Assembly: GCA_009193035.1 (NCBI GenBank)
Contig: SWDT01000009.1
Span: forward strand, 496,001-560,000
Direction of reading: 5' to 3'
Length of the DNA: 64,000 nucleotides
Source of the DNA: Halicephalobus mephisto
Lineage: Eukaryota; Nematoda; Chromadorea; Rhabditida; Panagrolaimidae
The notes under the pieces were generated by a model that searched no databases, was not told where the DNA came from, and saw only the letters and a list, made by a program, of their open reading frames with translations. The position numbers and the translations under genes were made by a program. Positions 22,500 through 34,550 of the stretch are shown piece by piece. The first letter of the stretch is position 1. Each line of letters begins with the position of its first letter.

Positions 22500-22830
22500 A
22501 TATTTATCAAAAAATTCAAATTTTCCGCCATTTGGCGAAATGTACAAATAAAATTACTTTTTAATTTTTGTCAATTTTAATAAATATTTATCAAAAAATT
22601 CAAATTTTCCGCCATTTGGCGAAATGAGTAAAATTATTTTTGAATAAAAATTCTGAAATTTATTAAAAATTCAAATTTTCCGCCATTTGGCAAAATGTGC
22701 AAATAAAATTACTTTTTAATTTTTGTCAACTTTAGTAAATATTTATCAAAAAATTCAAATTTCCCGCCATTTGGCGAAATGAGTAAAATTATTTTTGAAT
22801 AAAAATTCAAATTTCCCGCCATTTGGCGAA
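22500..22830. repeat. array of CGCCATTTGGCG palindromes
   Basis: Five copies of the imperfect palindrome CGCCATTTGGCG at 22526, 22610, 22681 (last base changed), 22765 and 22817, each within CAAATTTTCCGCCATTTGGC or CAAATTTCCCGCCATTTGGC. Arms are 5 bp. Spacers are TTTTTGTCAATTTTAATAAA-type direct repeats. The last two copies contain TTTCCCGC, which fits the E2F core TTTSSCGC. Confidence 0.7.
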
Positions 22831-23390
22831 ATGTAACTTGAATGCCAAAAATGAAATTTCGTCACAAGACCATGATACTGTTGCGGAAGTATCCATGAAA
22901 ATGGGTAAAAATTGTTTGAAATCGAATAACAGAATCCATTGGATTTAAGTAGGACTGAAACGAGGTCCTGCCGGAGGATCGGGCCAAACATGACCATAAA
23001 CGAGGCAATTCGTCTTACGAAAATTGGACCAACGGCTGTCACTAAACCATTCAGCCAAAGGGGACTTCTCAAAGCCGTTCCGATTTACATTTTTCGAATT
23101 CAAGATGTATAATTTTTCAAAATTAAAATTATATTTTTATTAAAATTTTCCTGACAGATGTATAATTTAGATTTTTATTAAAAATATATCTTCTTGAACT
23201 CCTTGACCGAAGCCAGCTGCCGATTTTCGCGCAAGGACTAATAACGGCTAATGGAGACAAAAGAAAAATTCACTTTTTGTTGCGTCCTCAAAACAAAGGA
23301 ACAAAAATGATGGATCATTCGAGGACACGACAAGAGGAATCAAACACATCCCGAGTACATATGGACAAAACTAACATCTTCTTCAAGTAC
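22831..23390. other. two GC-richer islands
   Basis: Unique sequence at 22850-23090 and 23200-23390. A short plus-strand frame near 22988 (MTINEAIRLTKIG) lacks any supported exon boundary and is not called. No feature recognised. Confidence 0.3.
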
Positions 23391-23399
23391 TAATGGAAA

Positions 23400-24830
23400 T
23401 AAAAAATACAATATTTCTTTAAAAATTAAAAAAAATACTGTACTTAAGAATTTCTTTAAAAATTAAAAAAAATACTGTACTTAAAATTTTCTTTAAAAAT
23501 TAAAAAAATACTGTACTTAAGAATTTCTTTAAAATAGTGTTTTTAGAAAAGTTTAAAAATATAAAACTTGAAAATTTCCAAAACTAAAGTATCACTTTAG
23601 GAAAATTCTCAAAATACAGTATGTTTTAAAATTTTTTTAAATATCGCATTTTAGAAAATTTAAAAAGCAAAATATTTTCTGAAAATATTTTTTCGAAGAA
23701 ATTTAAGAAAATTAAATATAAAACAAATATGGACATATGCATGTTTTGGTTTGGATCCCAGGTCGGTCGGTTCGGATTATCGGAGATATAGTGGGATTTC
23801 CCCACAGATAAAAAGGTATAATTAATTTACCAAAATAGGAATTTTTCTAATTTGTTATAAAATTTAAGAAAAATGGATTTAGTAAAGAATATCCTCGGAT
23901 GGAATTTTAATTACAATAAATCAATATTAAAGAATTTCTTCAAGATTTATAAAAAATTGAAGAAATTCGATTTTCGATAAATCAATTATGTCATTTTATA
24001 TTTAAAAAATTATTGTAACTTTAATAATCACATTACTTTAAAAATAAAAACTTTGGAAAATGATTTCAGTACGAATTTTTGGAACTTTCCAGTCGAGACC
24101 GGAAATTTTAAAACTTCATTTTTCTGATTTTGAAAATTTCCAAAAATATTTAATAAATTTTGAAAAATTATAATTTTCTTCAACCTTGTTCAAAAATCAT
24201 GAGGAAAAAAATTGGTTCAATAAAATTTAGATTTTTCTTTTTGTGAATTATCCAAAACGCCAAGGAGCGAAAGAAGACGATTACCGGACCATCTATAATC
24301 TTAATGGACACCAACTCGTGATTTCCTAAAAAGGAACCCAGGCGGAAATTCTGCAACTTGTTCGAAAAACAATGTTGTTTTTAAATAAAATGAATGATAA
24401 AAACAGCATTATTATAAAATTAGAAACGATGATTATTACGAAATCATCAAAGTGAACTTTCAAAAATTTTTGAAAAATTTAGATTTTAGATGGTTTTAGG
24501 AGTTCTTAGAGAATTCCGGAGGATTCTAAATATTTCTATAACATTTTCGAATATTTTAAAATTTAATAGAAATTTAAATTTTTCAATTTTAAATAATTTT
24601 TAAAATTTTGTTTTTAAAAAAATTCAGAAATTCTTTATTGGATTCTAAGGACTTCTAAGAAATCCTGCGAAATATTATTAAAACCAAAAATAAAAATATT
24701 TAAAAATGGTTTCAGCACGAGTTTTAAAATTTTAATTTTAAATTATTTTTAAATTTTTATAAAATTCAGAAGTTTTCATGAAATTTATGTTTTAGAATCT
24801 CCCCCACTGGATTCTGGAAAATTTCGCGGA
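23400..24830. repeat. AT-rich repeats, no gene
   Basis: Three ~50-bp units of TACTGTACTTAAGAATTTC at 23415-23540, TTC/GAA pentamer repeats at 24490-24680, and one unique block around 24250-24370. A short AACATGAAT tandem array follows at 24838-24876. Confidence 0.5.
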
Positions 24831-25369
24831 ATATAAATAACATGAATAACATGAACAATATGAATAACATGAATATGGCTATAATTCAAGTGAGTAAAAC
24901 AGAGGCCATTGCCCTTGTGAAAATTTCCGGGTGGACACGCGTTTATAAAAGCGCGAAATTTGACTAAAATCCAGTTCTCGGTTGATGGCCCCGTGGATCT
25001 ATGATATTTTTTCCTAAATTCACTATTGAGCTTTTTTTGGAAAACTGGATCAAGCGGAACAAAAGAAAACTCGTTTTCAAGTGCTTTTTGAAGAAAGTTT
25101 GAACCAACTCAAAAATGATTATTTTCGCGCAAATTTGTCCAAAAAGGAACTAAAACCTAATAATATAAAAATAAAAAGTAAATTTTTCCGCAAAATTGCT
25201 TCGATATAAATTTTTTAAGTTTTATAAAAGTCCGAAAATCAAAAGTTGAAGATCCCAATTCCGAAAATTACAATTAAAAAATGAAATTTTAAAAAATTAA
25301 ATTTAAATTTTTCTTCAAATTTAATTTTCAATTTAAAAAAAAATGTTGATACGGATTTTTTGAATTTTT

Positions 25370-25985
25370 TAGAAATTTCTAGAATCTTTGATTTGAAATG
25401 ATTTTAGAGGTCTTCATTGAATTCTATGAGGTTCTAAAAGTTTCTAGGAAATTCTCTGATTTCAGAATCGTCTACATGATTCTGGAAAATTCTAAAATTT
25501 TCTGCATTTTTAAGAATCTTGGGAGACTTAATTGGATTCTGGAAGACTAGCAGTTTTTAGAAGATTTTTAAGGATCTTAGAAAACTTAACTAGATTATGA
25601 AAGACTTCAGAAATTCCTATTTTTCGGAAGATTTTAAGATATTATCTGATTTTAGAATCTTCTACATAATTCTGAAAGACTAGCAGTTTGTAGAAGATTT
25701 TTAAGAATCTTAGAAGACTTAACTAGATTATGAAAGACTTCAGAAGTTCCTATTTTTCGGAAGATTTTAAGATATTATCTGATTTTAGAATCTTCTACAT
25801 AATTCTGGAAAACTAGCAGTTTTTAGAAGATTTTTAAGAATCTTAGAAGACTTAACTAGATTATAAAAAACTTCAGAAATTCCTATTTTCTGGAAGATTT
25901 TAAAAATTTCCAGGAGATTATCTGATTTCAGACTTCTGTACTGGATTATGAAAACTTCTAAAACCTTTCACTGGATTTTTGTTAT
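25370..25985. repeat. tandem ~130-bp units with HSE-like pentamers
   Basis: ACTAGCAGTTTTTAGAAGAT recurs near 25547, 25682 and 25808, with TCTTAGAAGACTTAACTAGA and TTTTCGGAAGATTTTAAGAT in each unit. Many TTCTAGAA/TTCTGGAA motifs. No coding potential. Confidence 0.65.
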
Positions 25986-27412
25986 ACAAATATTAAGTAA
26001 TCCTGGTCCAAGGACGGGCAATCGATCATGCCGCCTTCTGCCAAGGCGATTGGGGACAGATTTGTCGGATTAATCGCGCTCCTGTTGCGCAGACTCAATT
26101 ATCGCTGAATTTATGCACTCGAATTGGCGACAGACTAGTTCCCGTGAGACTCTGAAGGCGATAAACTTGGACTTTTGACATTGACAAATCGTCAAAACAA
26201 TCTGACACTCTTCCGTTCATGGTCCTTCGACATCCGGAAAAATAAAATAACCATGTAAATAAGGAAATTTATTTTTCAATTTTATGGTTTGATCTGGCAA
26301 TTATGAAAATTAAAAATTGAAATTTTTATAAAAAAAAGATAAAAAATAATATTCAAAATTTGAGAGTAAATTTTTGGATTTTTAGTCTTAGATAGTTCCA
26401 AAAATCTTCCCTAGATTCTGGAAGGCTTCAGAATCCTCCAGAATTTTCGCGAAATTTAATTGAATATTTTAGAATTTTTATTGAATTTAAAAAAATTCCA
26501 AAAATTTTCATCGGATTTTGAAATTTTTAAAGTTTCGAAACTTTCTGTAAAATTCTCCAAAATTCTGGAATTTTCTATTGATTCTAGAAAAACCTAGGAA
26601 ATTTTATATAAATTATATCGAAAATTAAAGATGTTTTTTCAAATTTTTTTGGAAATTTGAAATTGAAAAATTTTCAGAAACATTGAATGTGCATTTTGAG
26701 AGTTCTTCAACTCGCCATTAAGACATCTCTTCAAATCTTCCTTATCCAATTAAAAACTACAAAGAATCGAAATAAGTGAAATTGGACAAAAAGTTTTAAA
26801 AATAAAAAAAATAAAAAAGTTTTAAAAATAAAAAAATAAAAAAATTTAAAAAATTTAAAATTCGAAAATTTTGTTATTTTTTAAAATTAAAATTATTTTA
26901 ATTACTTTTTATGTTAAAGTGGCTCTACAGTAAGAATGATTTTCTGAAAGTAAGATTTACTTTATTTCGAAAGTCAATTCTTTCAAAAAAATTAATTCTG
27001 GAAAATGTGAAATTTTTGATATTCTTCTTCACAAGATAAAACTCGTTATTCATATATCAATTCTCATTATATAATGCTTCTATGACCTTCTCATCAAGTT
27101 TCCAATGAAAACAAGGTGAATAATTACGATATTACAGATGGATTCAGAAGGGGACTCCTCCATTTCCTCAATTATGTGATTAGCAAAGAATCGAAATCTT
27201 CTAAAGTTGATTTTTCACTTGTCTGTAATTTAATCGGGAACACCGTTCGTCATCAAAAACTCCAAAATTCGTCATCAAAAACTCAAAAATTCGGAGAAAA
27301 TTTGATCGGTAATGTTTATATAGACGACGTAGCGCAAGTGCGTTTCTTGTCGGGAACGAATTCAAGCCAGTCAAACCGCAATTTTGCCATTTCATTTGGA
27401 TATATCTGTCCA
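25986..27412. other. gene-free stretch before the calumenin gene
   Basis: A GC-richer island at 25990-26240, AT-rich repeats at 26330-26890, then about 500 bases that should hold the promoter and 5'UTR of the calumenin gene. The reading frame continuing upstream of 27413 to 27116 has no ATG and low-complexity content, so it is treated as 5'UTR or chance. Confidence 0.45.
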
Positions 27413-29449
27413 ATGTTGTTGAGTGGATTTTCATTTTTATTTTTATTTATCCATGTTGTTGCTGATAAAGAAAGTGTTCTTCATGGACATGTATCCGGAA
27501 AGAATCCCCATGACGAACATGAAGATCACAAAATTGTTCTTGGTTGGTTGAGTTGTTTTTAAATTTTATATATCGATTTTTCCAGGATCGCACAAACTCG
27601 CCGAAGAATTCGATGATTTAAATCCTGAAGAATCTAAAAAAAGATTAAGGATATTAGCAAAGAAAATGGATCTCGACGGAGACGGATTTGTGTCGAAAAA
27701 AGAACTAACGGATTGGATCGAACGCTCCACGAGGAATCTGGACAAAGAAGAAAACGACGAGAGATTCGCCGAAATGGACATTGGTAAGTATCTCGATTGT
27801 ATGGCATTTCCTCCTCTTGTTTCGTAAGATTTATGATATTTTTATACATTTTTGATAGTTTAATCAATTCAGCATATAAGTTAGAAGAAAAATTAACTTA
27901 AAAAGAAACTATTTCAATATCAACTAAAGTCGAAAGAAAGCATCTGTCATTGAAAAAGAATAATTTTCCTCTTTTTCGTATTATTTCCATTTTTTTCTTT
28001 TTTTGTATCAGTTTCTGGTAGTTTAATCAATTCAATATATTAGTTAGAAGAAAAATTAACTTAAAAAGAAACGATTTCAATATCAACTAAAGTCGAAAGA
28101 AAGCATCTGTCATTGAAAAAGAATAATTTTCCTCTATTTCGTAATATTTCCATTTCTTTGGTAATTGGACTAAATTAACATATCAATTAAATAAAAAACA
28201 CCGATTTAAACAGAAAAATCCCGAAACCAACACGAGTCGAAGAGGAACTGTCATAATTTTTTCCATATATCGAAATTCATGTAATATGGAAATTTTAGAT
28301 AAAGATGGTCACGTAACTTGGGAAGAGTACATTCAAGAAGCCTTTTATGGAGCTTCAGAAGAAGGAAAAATCGAATTTTCAAAAATGAATCCGGAAGACC
28401 AAAGGTTGTTCGAAGACGACAAAGAATACTTCCAAAAAGCAGACGAAAACAAAGACGGAAAATTGTCCAGAGAAGAGTTTTCAGCATTCCAGAATCCCGA
28501 ACTCTATCCGCACATGCACGATATTTTAATCAAGGTATTTTTTAAATTTGTTAATACTACAAGTTCTGGTTGTAATTTCGTCAAAACTCCTAAAAAAGTA
28601 GATTTTCGTAAATTTAAGTTATTTTCGATATATCAGTGAGCTGTAGAATTTTTGAGAATATGGAGAAAGTGAATTCAAATCGTCTAGGTGATTTTTGAGG
28701 ACATAAAGGTCTGGATTCTTTGCGAATAGTCTCTTGAACCTTCATACTTCCTGTGAATAGATCTCTAAACTTTCATTATATACCTAAATTTCCAAACTCC
28801 TTGTGAATATATCTCTAAACTTCCAATACCTTATCAATAGATCTCTAAGCTTTCAATATATACCTAAACTTCTAAACCTCATGTGAATATATCTTTAAAC
28901 CTTCAATGCCTAAACTTCCAAACCCCCCTGAACCCTCTAGATCTTCTTTAAATACTCCTCTAAACCCCCAGACGATTCTTATCTGTAAATGAATTTTTTA
29001 AATCCACTTATTACTAAATTAAAATCGAAAATTTATCTAGTTATTGAATTTTCCCATCTATAATCAAAATTAAAATAATTTTGTTATTTTAGATGACTCT
29101 TCGAGACAAAGACGACAATAACGACGGAAAAATCGACATTAAGGAATTCCTTGGAGATATTTTTGAACAAACAACTTCAGAATACTACGTTTCGGAGCGA
29201 GATAGATTCAATAACGATTACGATAAAAATGGCGATGGATATCTCGAGGGTGATGAACTCAAGGATTGGCTAGTTCCGGATATTAGAATAGATGCTGCTA
29301 GAGAAGCAGAGCATTTAATCCAAGGATCTGATTCAAATCAAGATGAAAAATTAAGCATTGATGAAATTGTTCAAGCTTATAATTTGTTCGTTGGTTCAGA
29401 AGCCACCAATTACGGAGAACATATGCTTAATTTGCACGAGGAACTCTGA
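27413..29449 (+). CDS. calumenin/reticulocalbin-type (CREC) EF-hand protein
   Basis: Four exons, 27413-27542, 27586-27783, 28299-28534 and 29093-29449, give 306 residues with all phases matching. The N-terminus (MLLSGFSFLFLFIHVVAD) is a signal peptide. Six EF-hand loops follow: DLDGDGFVSKKEL, D(K)DGHVTWEEY, DENKDGKLSREEF, DKDDNNDGKIDIKEF, DYDKNGDGYLEGDEL and DSNQDEKLSIDEI; the last lacks the usual glycine. Six EF-hands in about 300 residues is the hallmark of the CREC family, low-affinity calcium binders of the secretory pathway. The C-terminus HEEL resembles the HDEL-type ER retrieval signal. In nematodes and mammals such proteins assist secretion and cuticle or matrix production (family knowledge). 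It converges on POLE2; the 3' flank is a long foldback repeat. Confidence 0.9.
27857..28158. repeat. 163-bp direct duplication in calumenin intron 2
   Basis: The block AGTTAGAAGAAAAATTAACT..GAAAGCATCTGTCATTGAAA..ATTTTCCTCT at about 27879 is repeated at 28042 with only a few substitutions, so the duplication is recent. Confidence 0.8.
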
Positions 29450-29536
29450 TTTTGATCTCTTTTTTTATTTATCATCAGTTGGTTCGGTTTTGGGTTATAA
29501 AACAGTGCCAAAATTTCGTAAATTTCAAAAATCGAA

Positions 29537-30002
29537 CTACAGTATGTTTTGATTTTGAATTTTGTTTCATTGTACGGTAACAAGGAAGTACTGTAGATTT
29601 TTGGAATTTTCAAAATCCAGGATTCGGATTATAGTGATTTCTGTAGAATTTGAGATTCAGAAATTACCAGAAAATTCGAAATTTATAAAAATTAACTTTT
29701 TAAATTTAAATTTTGTAATTTTTGAACTACACAGTATACAGTATTTTCTGGTAACTTAGAAGGTTGCTAAGAGGATCTACAGTAAGTTATCAGAAGATTT
29801 TGTACATTGTGTAATTCAGAAATTACAAAATTTAAATTTAAAAAGTTAATTTTTATAAATTTCGAATTTTCTGGTAATTTCTGAATCTCAAATTCTACAG
29901 AAATCACTGTAATTCGAATCCTGGATTTTGAAAATTCCAAAAATCTACAGTACTTCCTTGTTACCGTACAATAAAACAAAATTCAAAATCAAAACACTGT
30001 AG
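29537..30002. mobile_element. 466-bp foldback element
   Basis: Two arms of about 200 bp (29537-29740 and 29800-30002) are near-perfect inverted copies, with a ~60-bp centre. Outer ends read CTACAGT..TTTTGATTTTG and the complement. The arms encode the same chance peptide on opposite strands. It fills most of the 555 bp between the calumenin and POLE2 stop codons and ends two bases from the POLE2 stop, so POLE2 3'UTR transcripts should form a long hairpin. Confidence 0.85.
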
Positions 30003-30004
30003 TT

Positions 30005-32228
30005 TCACATACAACTACTTTGTTCGACTTTCCTAGAAGCAGGATAATATACGAGAAATTCGAAATTGCTCTTAGAAAAAGACCCAGGATTTAAAATTGT
30101 GCAGCCCGATTCTTGAAAATAAAAAGTTTCAAATTGATCAGCAACAATAACAGCATCTGGAAAAGGACACAGATGAAAACAATGATCTTGATGGAGGATT
30201 TTTGGAGACAAATGAACCGGCAAAGGAGAACAATGTCTTTGACTAAGAATAGTTTCACAAAATGTAGTGGCAATTTCAGAAGCATCAACTGGTGCTTTGA
30301 TGGCGTTTCTACAAGTATGTTCAACAACGTCGTCACGGAAAATAATGATCGTCTGATCTCGACAGAGTAACTTTGAAGGATTCGAGGCAAAATGAACATT
30401 CGGCATATCGGAAAAATACAGATCTTTGAAAGGAAGTTCATCTCTAAAAAATTAAACTTTATAAATTCAACTATGTCACAGTCGATCCCTTGTGACACTT
30501 CCTTTTTTTAAAGAATTTTTTCTTTTTTAAATGATTATTTTTGGTTAAGATTATTATACCAAGTTAATCTATCCACCAAAAGGACTGGTATGAAATGGTA
30601 AAAGATAAGTTGTAAGATAACTGTTCCCTTAGGGCATTTATCCCTTCGATTTTGATTTTTTTAAAATTAATTTTGTTACTCGATTACTATTTTAAACAAA
30701 TATAACTACCAAAACAGTAATCTAGAAATATTTAAACAATTACTGTAATCTTACGAAACCAGGAATCAAATATCCTAAGGGAGTAACTACAGTAGGACTT
30801 GGATATAAGATACCCCTTTGGGATGGGGCAAAGCTTATCTTTAACAAAGGATATGTAATATCCAGGGTCAATTTGAAGACAGATTAACCAAACTCACTCA
30901 TTCATACCGTATGATATAACGTGAGATATGTTATAGCAGGGGTATCTTATATCCAATTTCTACTGTATTATATAACCCATTTTTCCAATTTTAAATTAGT
31001 CTTGTTATTTTTTTTAATCATTTTTAGATTAACCCAATTACCAAAAAAACTAATTTAAAAAAAATAAAAAATCACTCTAATTTTGCAAAAATTGTAAATT
31101 TCATAAAAAACAAACCTTGGTAGTACTGTAGAATCCGGAAAATCAGAAGCCGAAGGAACAAACACAAATTGGGTTTCACGATATGAATCGGCAAATTCGC
31201 GAAAAATATTGGATATATGTTCGAATCCTTTTTTGAGGACAGTCGAAGCTTTAGTTTCGTTTTCGGATGACAAAAATGAACCACAAAAAATAAAACAATA
31301 AGGAACAGAATGAGAAAATCCTTCGAGAATTTTGTAAATCATCTTCAAAACGGATGAATCATCTAACCAAACATCTGACAGGATTACGATAGAATCTGAT
31401 CCGGACCAATTTTTGGAATTTCTTATTTTCGAAGATTCGGATCTCAATTTCGGCAACCGGATATTCTGGACTTGGAGGATTCCGTTGTTGTAGATTCCTT
31501 GAAATTCGTAAATTCCGCCTTCAAAAAAAATTCCATTTTCGAACATGGCTGATCCCATTTTTAATCTCAAAGATCCCGTGTCATCCTCGATGAAGTACCG
31601 ATCTGATTTTTCTTTGAAAAGCATACCCAATACAGTAACCAACACATTCGTCCTCGAATACAGTAATTCGATAGAAGTCAGAGAAATCGATTCAATTCTG
31701 GATTTAATATTCAGATATCTCGTCTTCAAGGCATCTGTAAATTGAAATTTTTTCAAATCCATCTGAAATTCAGGTTTCCAAACACCAGCATTGACGATTT
31801 GAAAATTATTCTTTTTTCCCGTTTCTTTTTTCAAACAATTTTTCAAAAGTTCCACATCTATCGGCTGATCGTCTATTTTCTTCTCGATGAAAATATCCAC
31901 CAGTTTCCTGGAGTAGTCCTTAATCTCATCTAGTGTTTTATCCTTGAGGTGATCAGCCAGACAAGTAACAGCATCTCTGAAAAAATTTAATAAAATTTCA
32001 TATAAAAAAATTTTAATTTTTATATAAAAATTTTCGTAAAATTTCATACAAAAAATTGTTAATTTTCATATAAAAAATTTAATAAAATTTCATATAAAAA
32101 TTGTTAATTTTCATATAAAAACTTTCGTAAAATTTCATATAAAAATTCCACACTTACGGTTTCAAGTTTATGTTCCTTAGTTCAAAAACACGTTTAACTC
32201 GGCGTCTAACTTCAGCAGGATCATCCAT
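30005..32228 (-). CDS. DNA polymerase epsilon subunit 2 (POLE2/Dpb2 family)
   Basis: Three exons, 32228-32158, 31976-31116 and 30443-30005 (71+861+439 nt, phases 2 and 2 match), encode 456 residues. Diagnostic blocks in order: VLGMLFKEKSDRYFIEDDTG (OB-fold region), VILSDVWLDD and FIFCGSF (inactivated calcineurin-like phosphoesterase core of B subunits), FVFVPSASDFPDSTVLPR, then FCETILSQRHCSPLPVHL and TILNPGSFSK in the C-terminus. These align well with animal POLE2, though the N-terminus is shorter than the 527-residue human protein. Role: structural second subunit of replicative polymerase epsilon in leading-strand synthesis. A 180-bp MITE sits in intron 2 and the foldback abuts the stop codon. 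It starts 251 bp downstream of RAE1 on the same strand. Confidence 0.92.
30788..30967. repeat. 180-bp MITE, family B, second full copy
   Basis: Same length and termini as the copy at 9528-9707: TACAGTAGGACTTGGATATA at the left, GGTATCTTATATCCAATTTC then TACTGTA at the right. Inserted in POLE2 intron 2. Confidence 0.75.
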
Positions 32229-32478
32229 AAGAAAAAAATAAAAAAAATAAAAAGATAAAAAATTCAAAAAATCAAACAACCAAAAACCGTCGTTCCCGCT
32301 TCTCGGTCCTCTCAACACGAAAAAATCCAAAGCGATATCAAGACCTTTTTCCCAAACAATTTAACTGGTCTTTTCCACCAATAAAAACCCCCAAAAATCT
32401 ACTTCAACATTGTTTGCAAAACTTCATCAAATACAAAAACAAAAAAATGGAATCATTTACAATAACCATGTTTTTTTT

Positions 32479-34347
32479 TCATTTCTTGTTTCTTGGTTTT
32501 AGGTCTTCTCCACAAGGTAGTAGGAAAATTTTGCTTCCTTGTCCCGGTTGATTATGCTCATGTCCCTGAAAATTCTCATTAATAAATTATATTTAATAAA
32601 AAGCAAAAATTAAATGAATTTTGGATAATTTTATAAATATTGAAGACATCATGAGAGATCTGGTTCCCAGCACGAAAAGTCCAAATTTGAATCTCAAATT
32701 TTCACAAAACATTGAAATTTTCCACAATTTTAAATTTTATATCTAATAAAAAACAAAAATTAAATAACTTTGAGTAATTTTACAAATGTTTAAGACACCG
32801 TGAAAAAGTGAGTTTTCAACACAAAAGTCCCCGAGAGACAATAGTCACTTCAATACTGTATTTTTTGGTATATCTTGTATGAAAAAACAGATATTGACAA
32901 AAATTAAATAACTTTAAACAATTTTACGAATACCTAAGACATAATGAAAAAGTGAGTTTTCAGCACAAAAGTCCCCGAGAGACAATAGTCATTTCAATAC
33001 TGTATTTTTTGGTATATCTTGTATGAAAAAACAGATATTGACGAAAATTAAATAACTTTAAACAATTTTACGAATACCTAAGACATAATGAAAAAGGAAG
33101 TTTCCAGCACAAAAGTCTCTGAAAACCTCAATACCTACTTTAGATTATATTTTTCGATATATTTTGTACAAAACTTTTCATATATAATAATCTTGATATT
33201 CTGTACACAAATTCTAGTACTAGAACATATTTAAAAATCTCACTTACTCTACTCCAATCATATCCAATAGAATATGCAAAAATATTTCCTGTTCCATGAA
33301 TACTAGTTTTCGTAATTGGCATTTGATGTTGTTCACTTGATTTCAATTTCGTTCTTGCATCTTTATCCCAAAAACTATATCTTCCATCAGCCCCTGCCGT
33401 AACTAATGTCATATGTTGTGGATGAAAACATACATCATTAACAGGAAATATTTCTTGAAAACCATTTACTAATTCTTGAGATCTATGACATTTGAACGTA
33501 AAATTGTCTTTTGTATTACTTGGTTCAACATATTGAATTGCCACACGTCCTTCAATTGAACCTTGAGCAAATCCACATGGCTGATTGTTCATTTTGCTGC
33601 GAAATATCGATAAACATCTCATTTGATGCTTCAATGGCGTTTCAACATCATGTACTTCTTTCGGTTGTCCATCAAGATTGTAAATTTTCACTCTTTTGTT
33701 AGACAATCCCACAACAGCCATAGGAAATACCACATCCGAACAATATACTTTCTCCTTCAGATCAATCGTAGCAAGGGCATTTTGAGTTGGAAGTTGTCTC
33801 ATATCCCAAAACTTTAGTGTTTTATCCCATGATCCTGTCATCAAACAACTATAAGAAGGAGAATTAATCCAATGACAGCTCCTAATAGGTTGATCATGAG
33901 TTCCAACAACTGCAACTTGATTAGAAGCTAAATCCCACAATCTCGCTTGTTTATCAGCAGCAGCAATAAATAATTTCGAACTATCCTAAATCCAAAAAAC
34001 ATTATTCCATATACAATATTAAACCAAACCTCCGTCCAATCAATAGCTAAAACAGGAGCTCCCACATTCTGCATCGCTTTCGCTTCAACTGCTCCTGATT
34101 CACTTACTTGCCAAATTCTAACAGTATTATCCCATGATCCTGCAGCTAAAAACATTGGAGAATTCTGAACAACAGGAGAAAATTTCAAATCTTGTATTGT
34201 ATCTTCCGGTGCACCAGGAACTTCAACAGCATTCATAGGATTAGCCGCATTAACATTCGATGGTGTAATCGTCGTTGTTGTTGTTGTAGATCCAAAAAAC
34301 GATGCAGGACGAGAAAATGTATTCGTCGTGGAACCAAAGAAACTCAT
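32479..34347 (-). CDS. RAE1 mRNA export factor, WD40 protein
   Basis: Three exons, 34347-34030, 33985-33248 and 32568-32479 (318+738+90 nt, all phase 0), encode 381 residues, close to the usual ~370. WD40 blades are recognisable: GSWDNTVRIWQV, DKQARLWDLASNQV, GSWDKTLKFWDMRQLP and AGADGRYSFWDKDA. The N-terminus is FG/Thr-rich (SFFGSTTNTF, SFFGSTTTTT), and the C-terminus GHEHN..GEDLKPRNKK matches the end of animal RAE1. RAE1 binds the Nup98 GLEBS motif at the nuclear pore and acts in mRNA export and spindle assembly. The splice acceptor TTTTTAG touches the ATG, and upstream phosphatase poly(A) signals lie about 95 bp away, as expected for a downstream operon gene. Intron 2 carries three ~140-bp tandem repeats. 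Confidence 0.93.
32800..33130. repeat. three ~140-bp tandem units in RAE1 intron 2
   Basis: CACAAAAGTCCCCGAGAGAC recurs at about 32821 and 32961, with a diverged third unit at 33107. The units share TACTGTATTTTTTGGTATAT, GAAAAAACAGATATTGAC and ACGAATACCTAAGACATAAT. Confidence 0.8.
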
Positions 34348-34354
34348 CTAAAAA
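34348..34354 (-). promoter_or_regulatory. trans-splice acceptor of RAE1
   Basis: On the minus strand GGTTTTTAG lies directly before the RAE1 ATG with no cis donor candidate nearby. Two AATAAA signals of the upstream phosphatase are at 34451-34446 and 34444-34439, about 95 bp away. This spacing is typical of SL2-type operon junctions in Caenorhabditis. Confidence 0.55.
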
Positions 34355-34550
34355 CCACAAAAATTTAAAAAAACTTTAAAAAATCTAAAAATATCCAATC
34401 GTAACAACAACTATAACCAAATCTATATTACAACAATATTTATTTTTTATTATACAACGATAAAATAACTTCATAAAAAAATTCATTTCAACGGGAGAAC
34501 AGGTTTGTCAAATCCATAAAGGTAGACAATAGTAATAGTAGATTAATCAC

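Noticed and set aside
22755..23072. 105-codon minus-strand open frame over a GC-richer island
   Set aside because: No recognisable domain; half of it is translated repeat DNA; no supporting splice sites.
27116..27412. Upstream extension of the calumenin frame
   Set aside because: It lacks an ATG and would bury the signal peptide; the ATG at 27413 gives a normal secretory N-terminus.
29562..29979. Two open frames on opposite strands encoding nearly the same 65-70-residue peptide
   Set aside because: They are the two arms of the foldback element read in opposite directions, not a gene pair.
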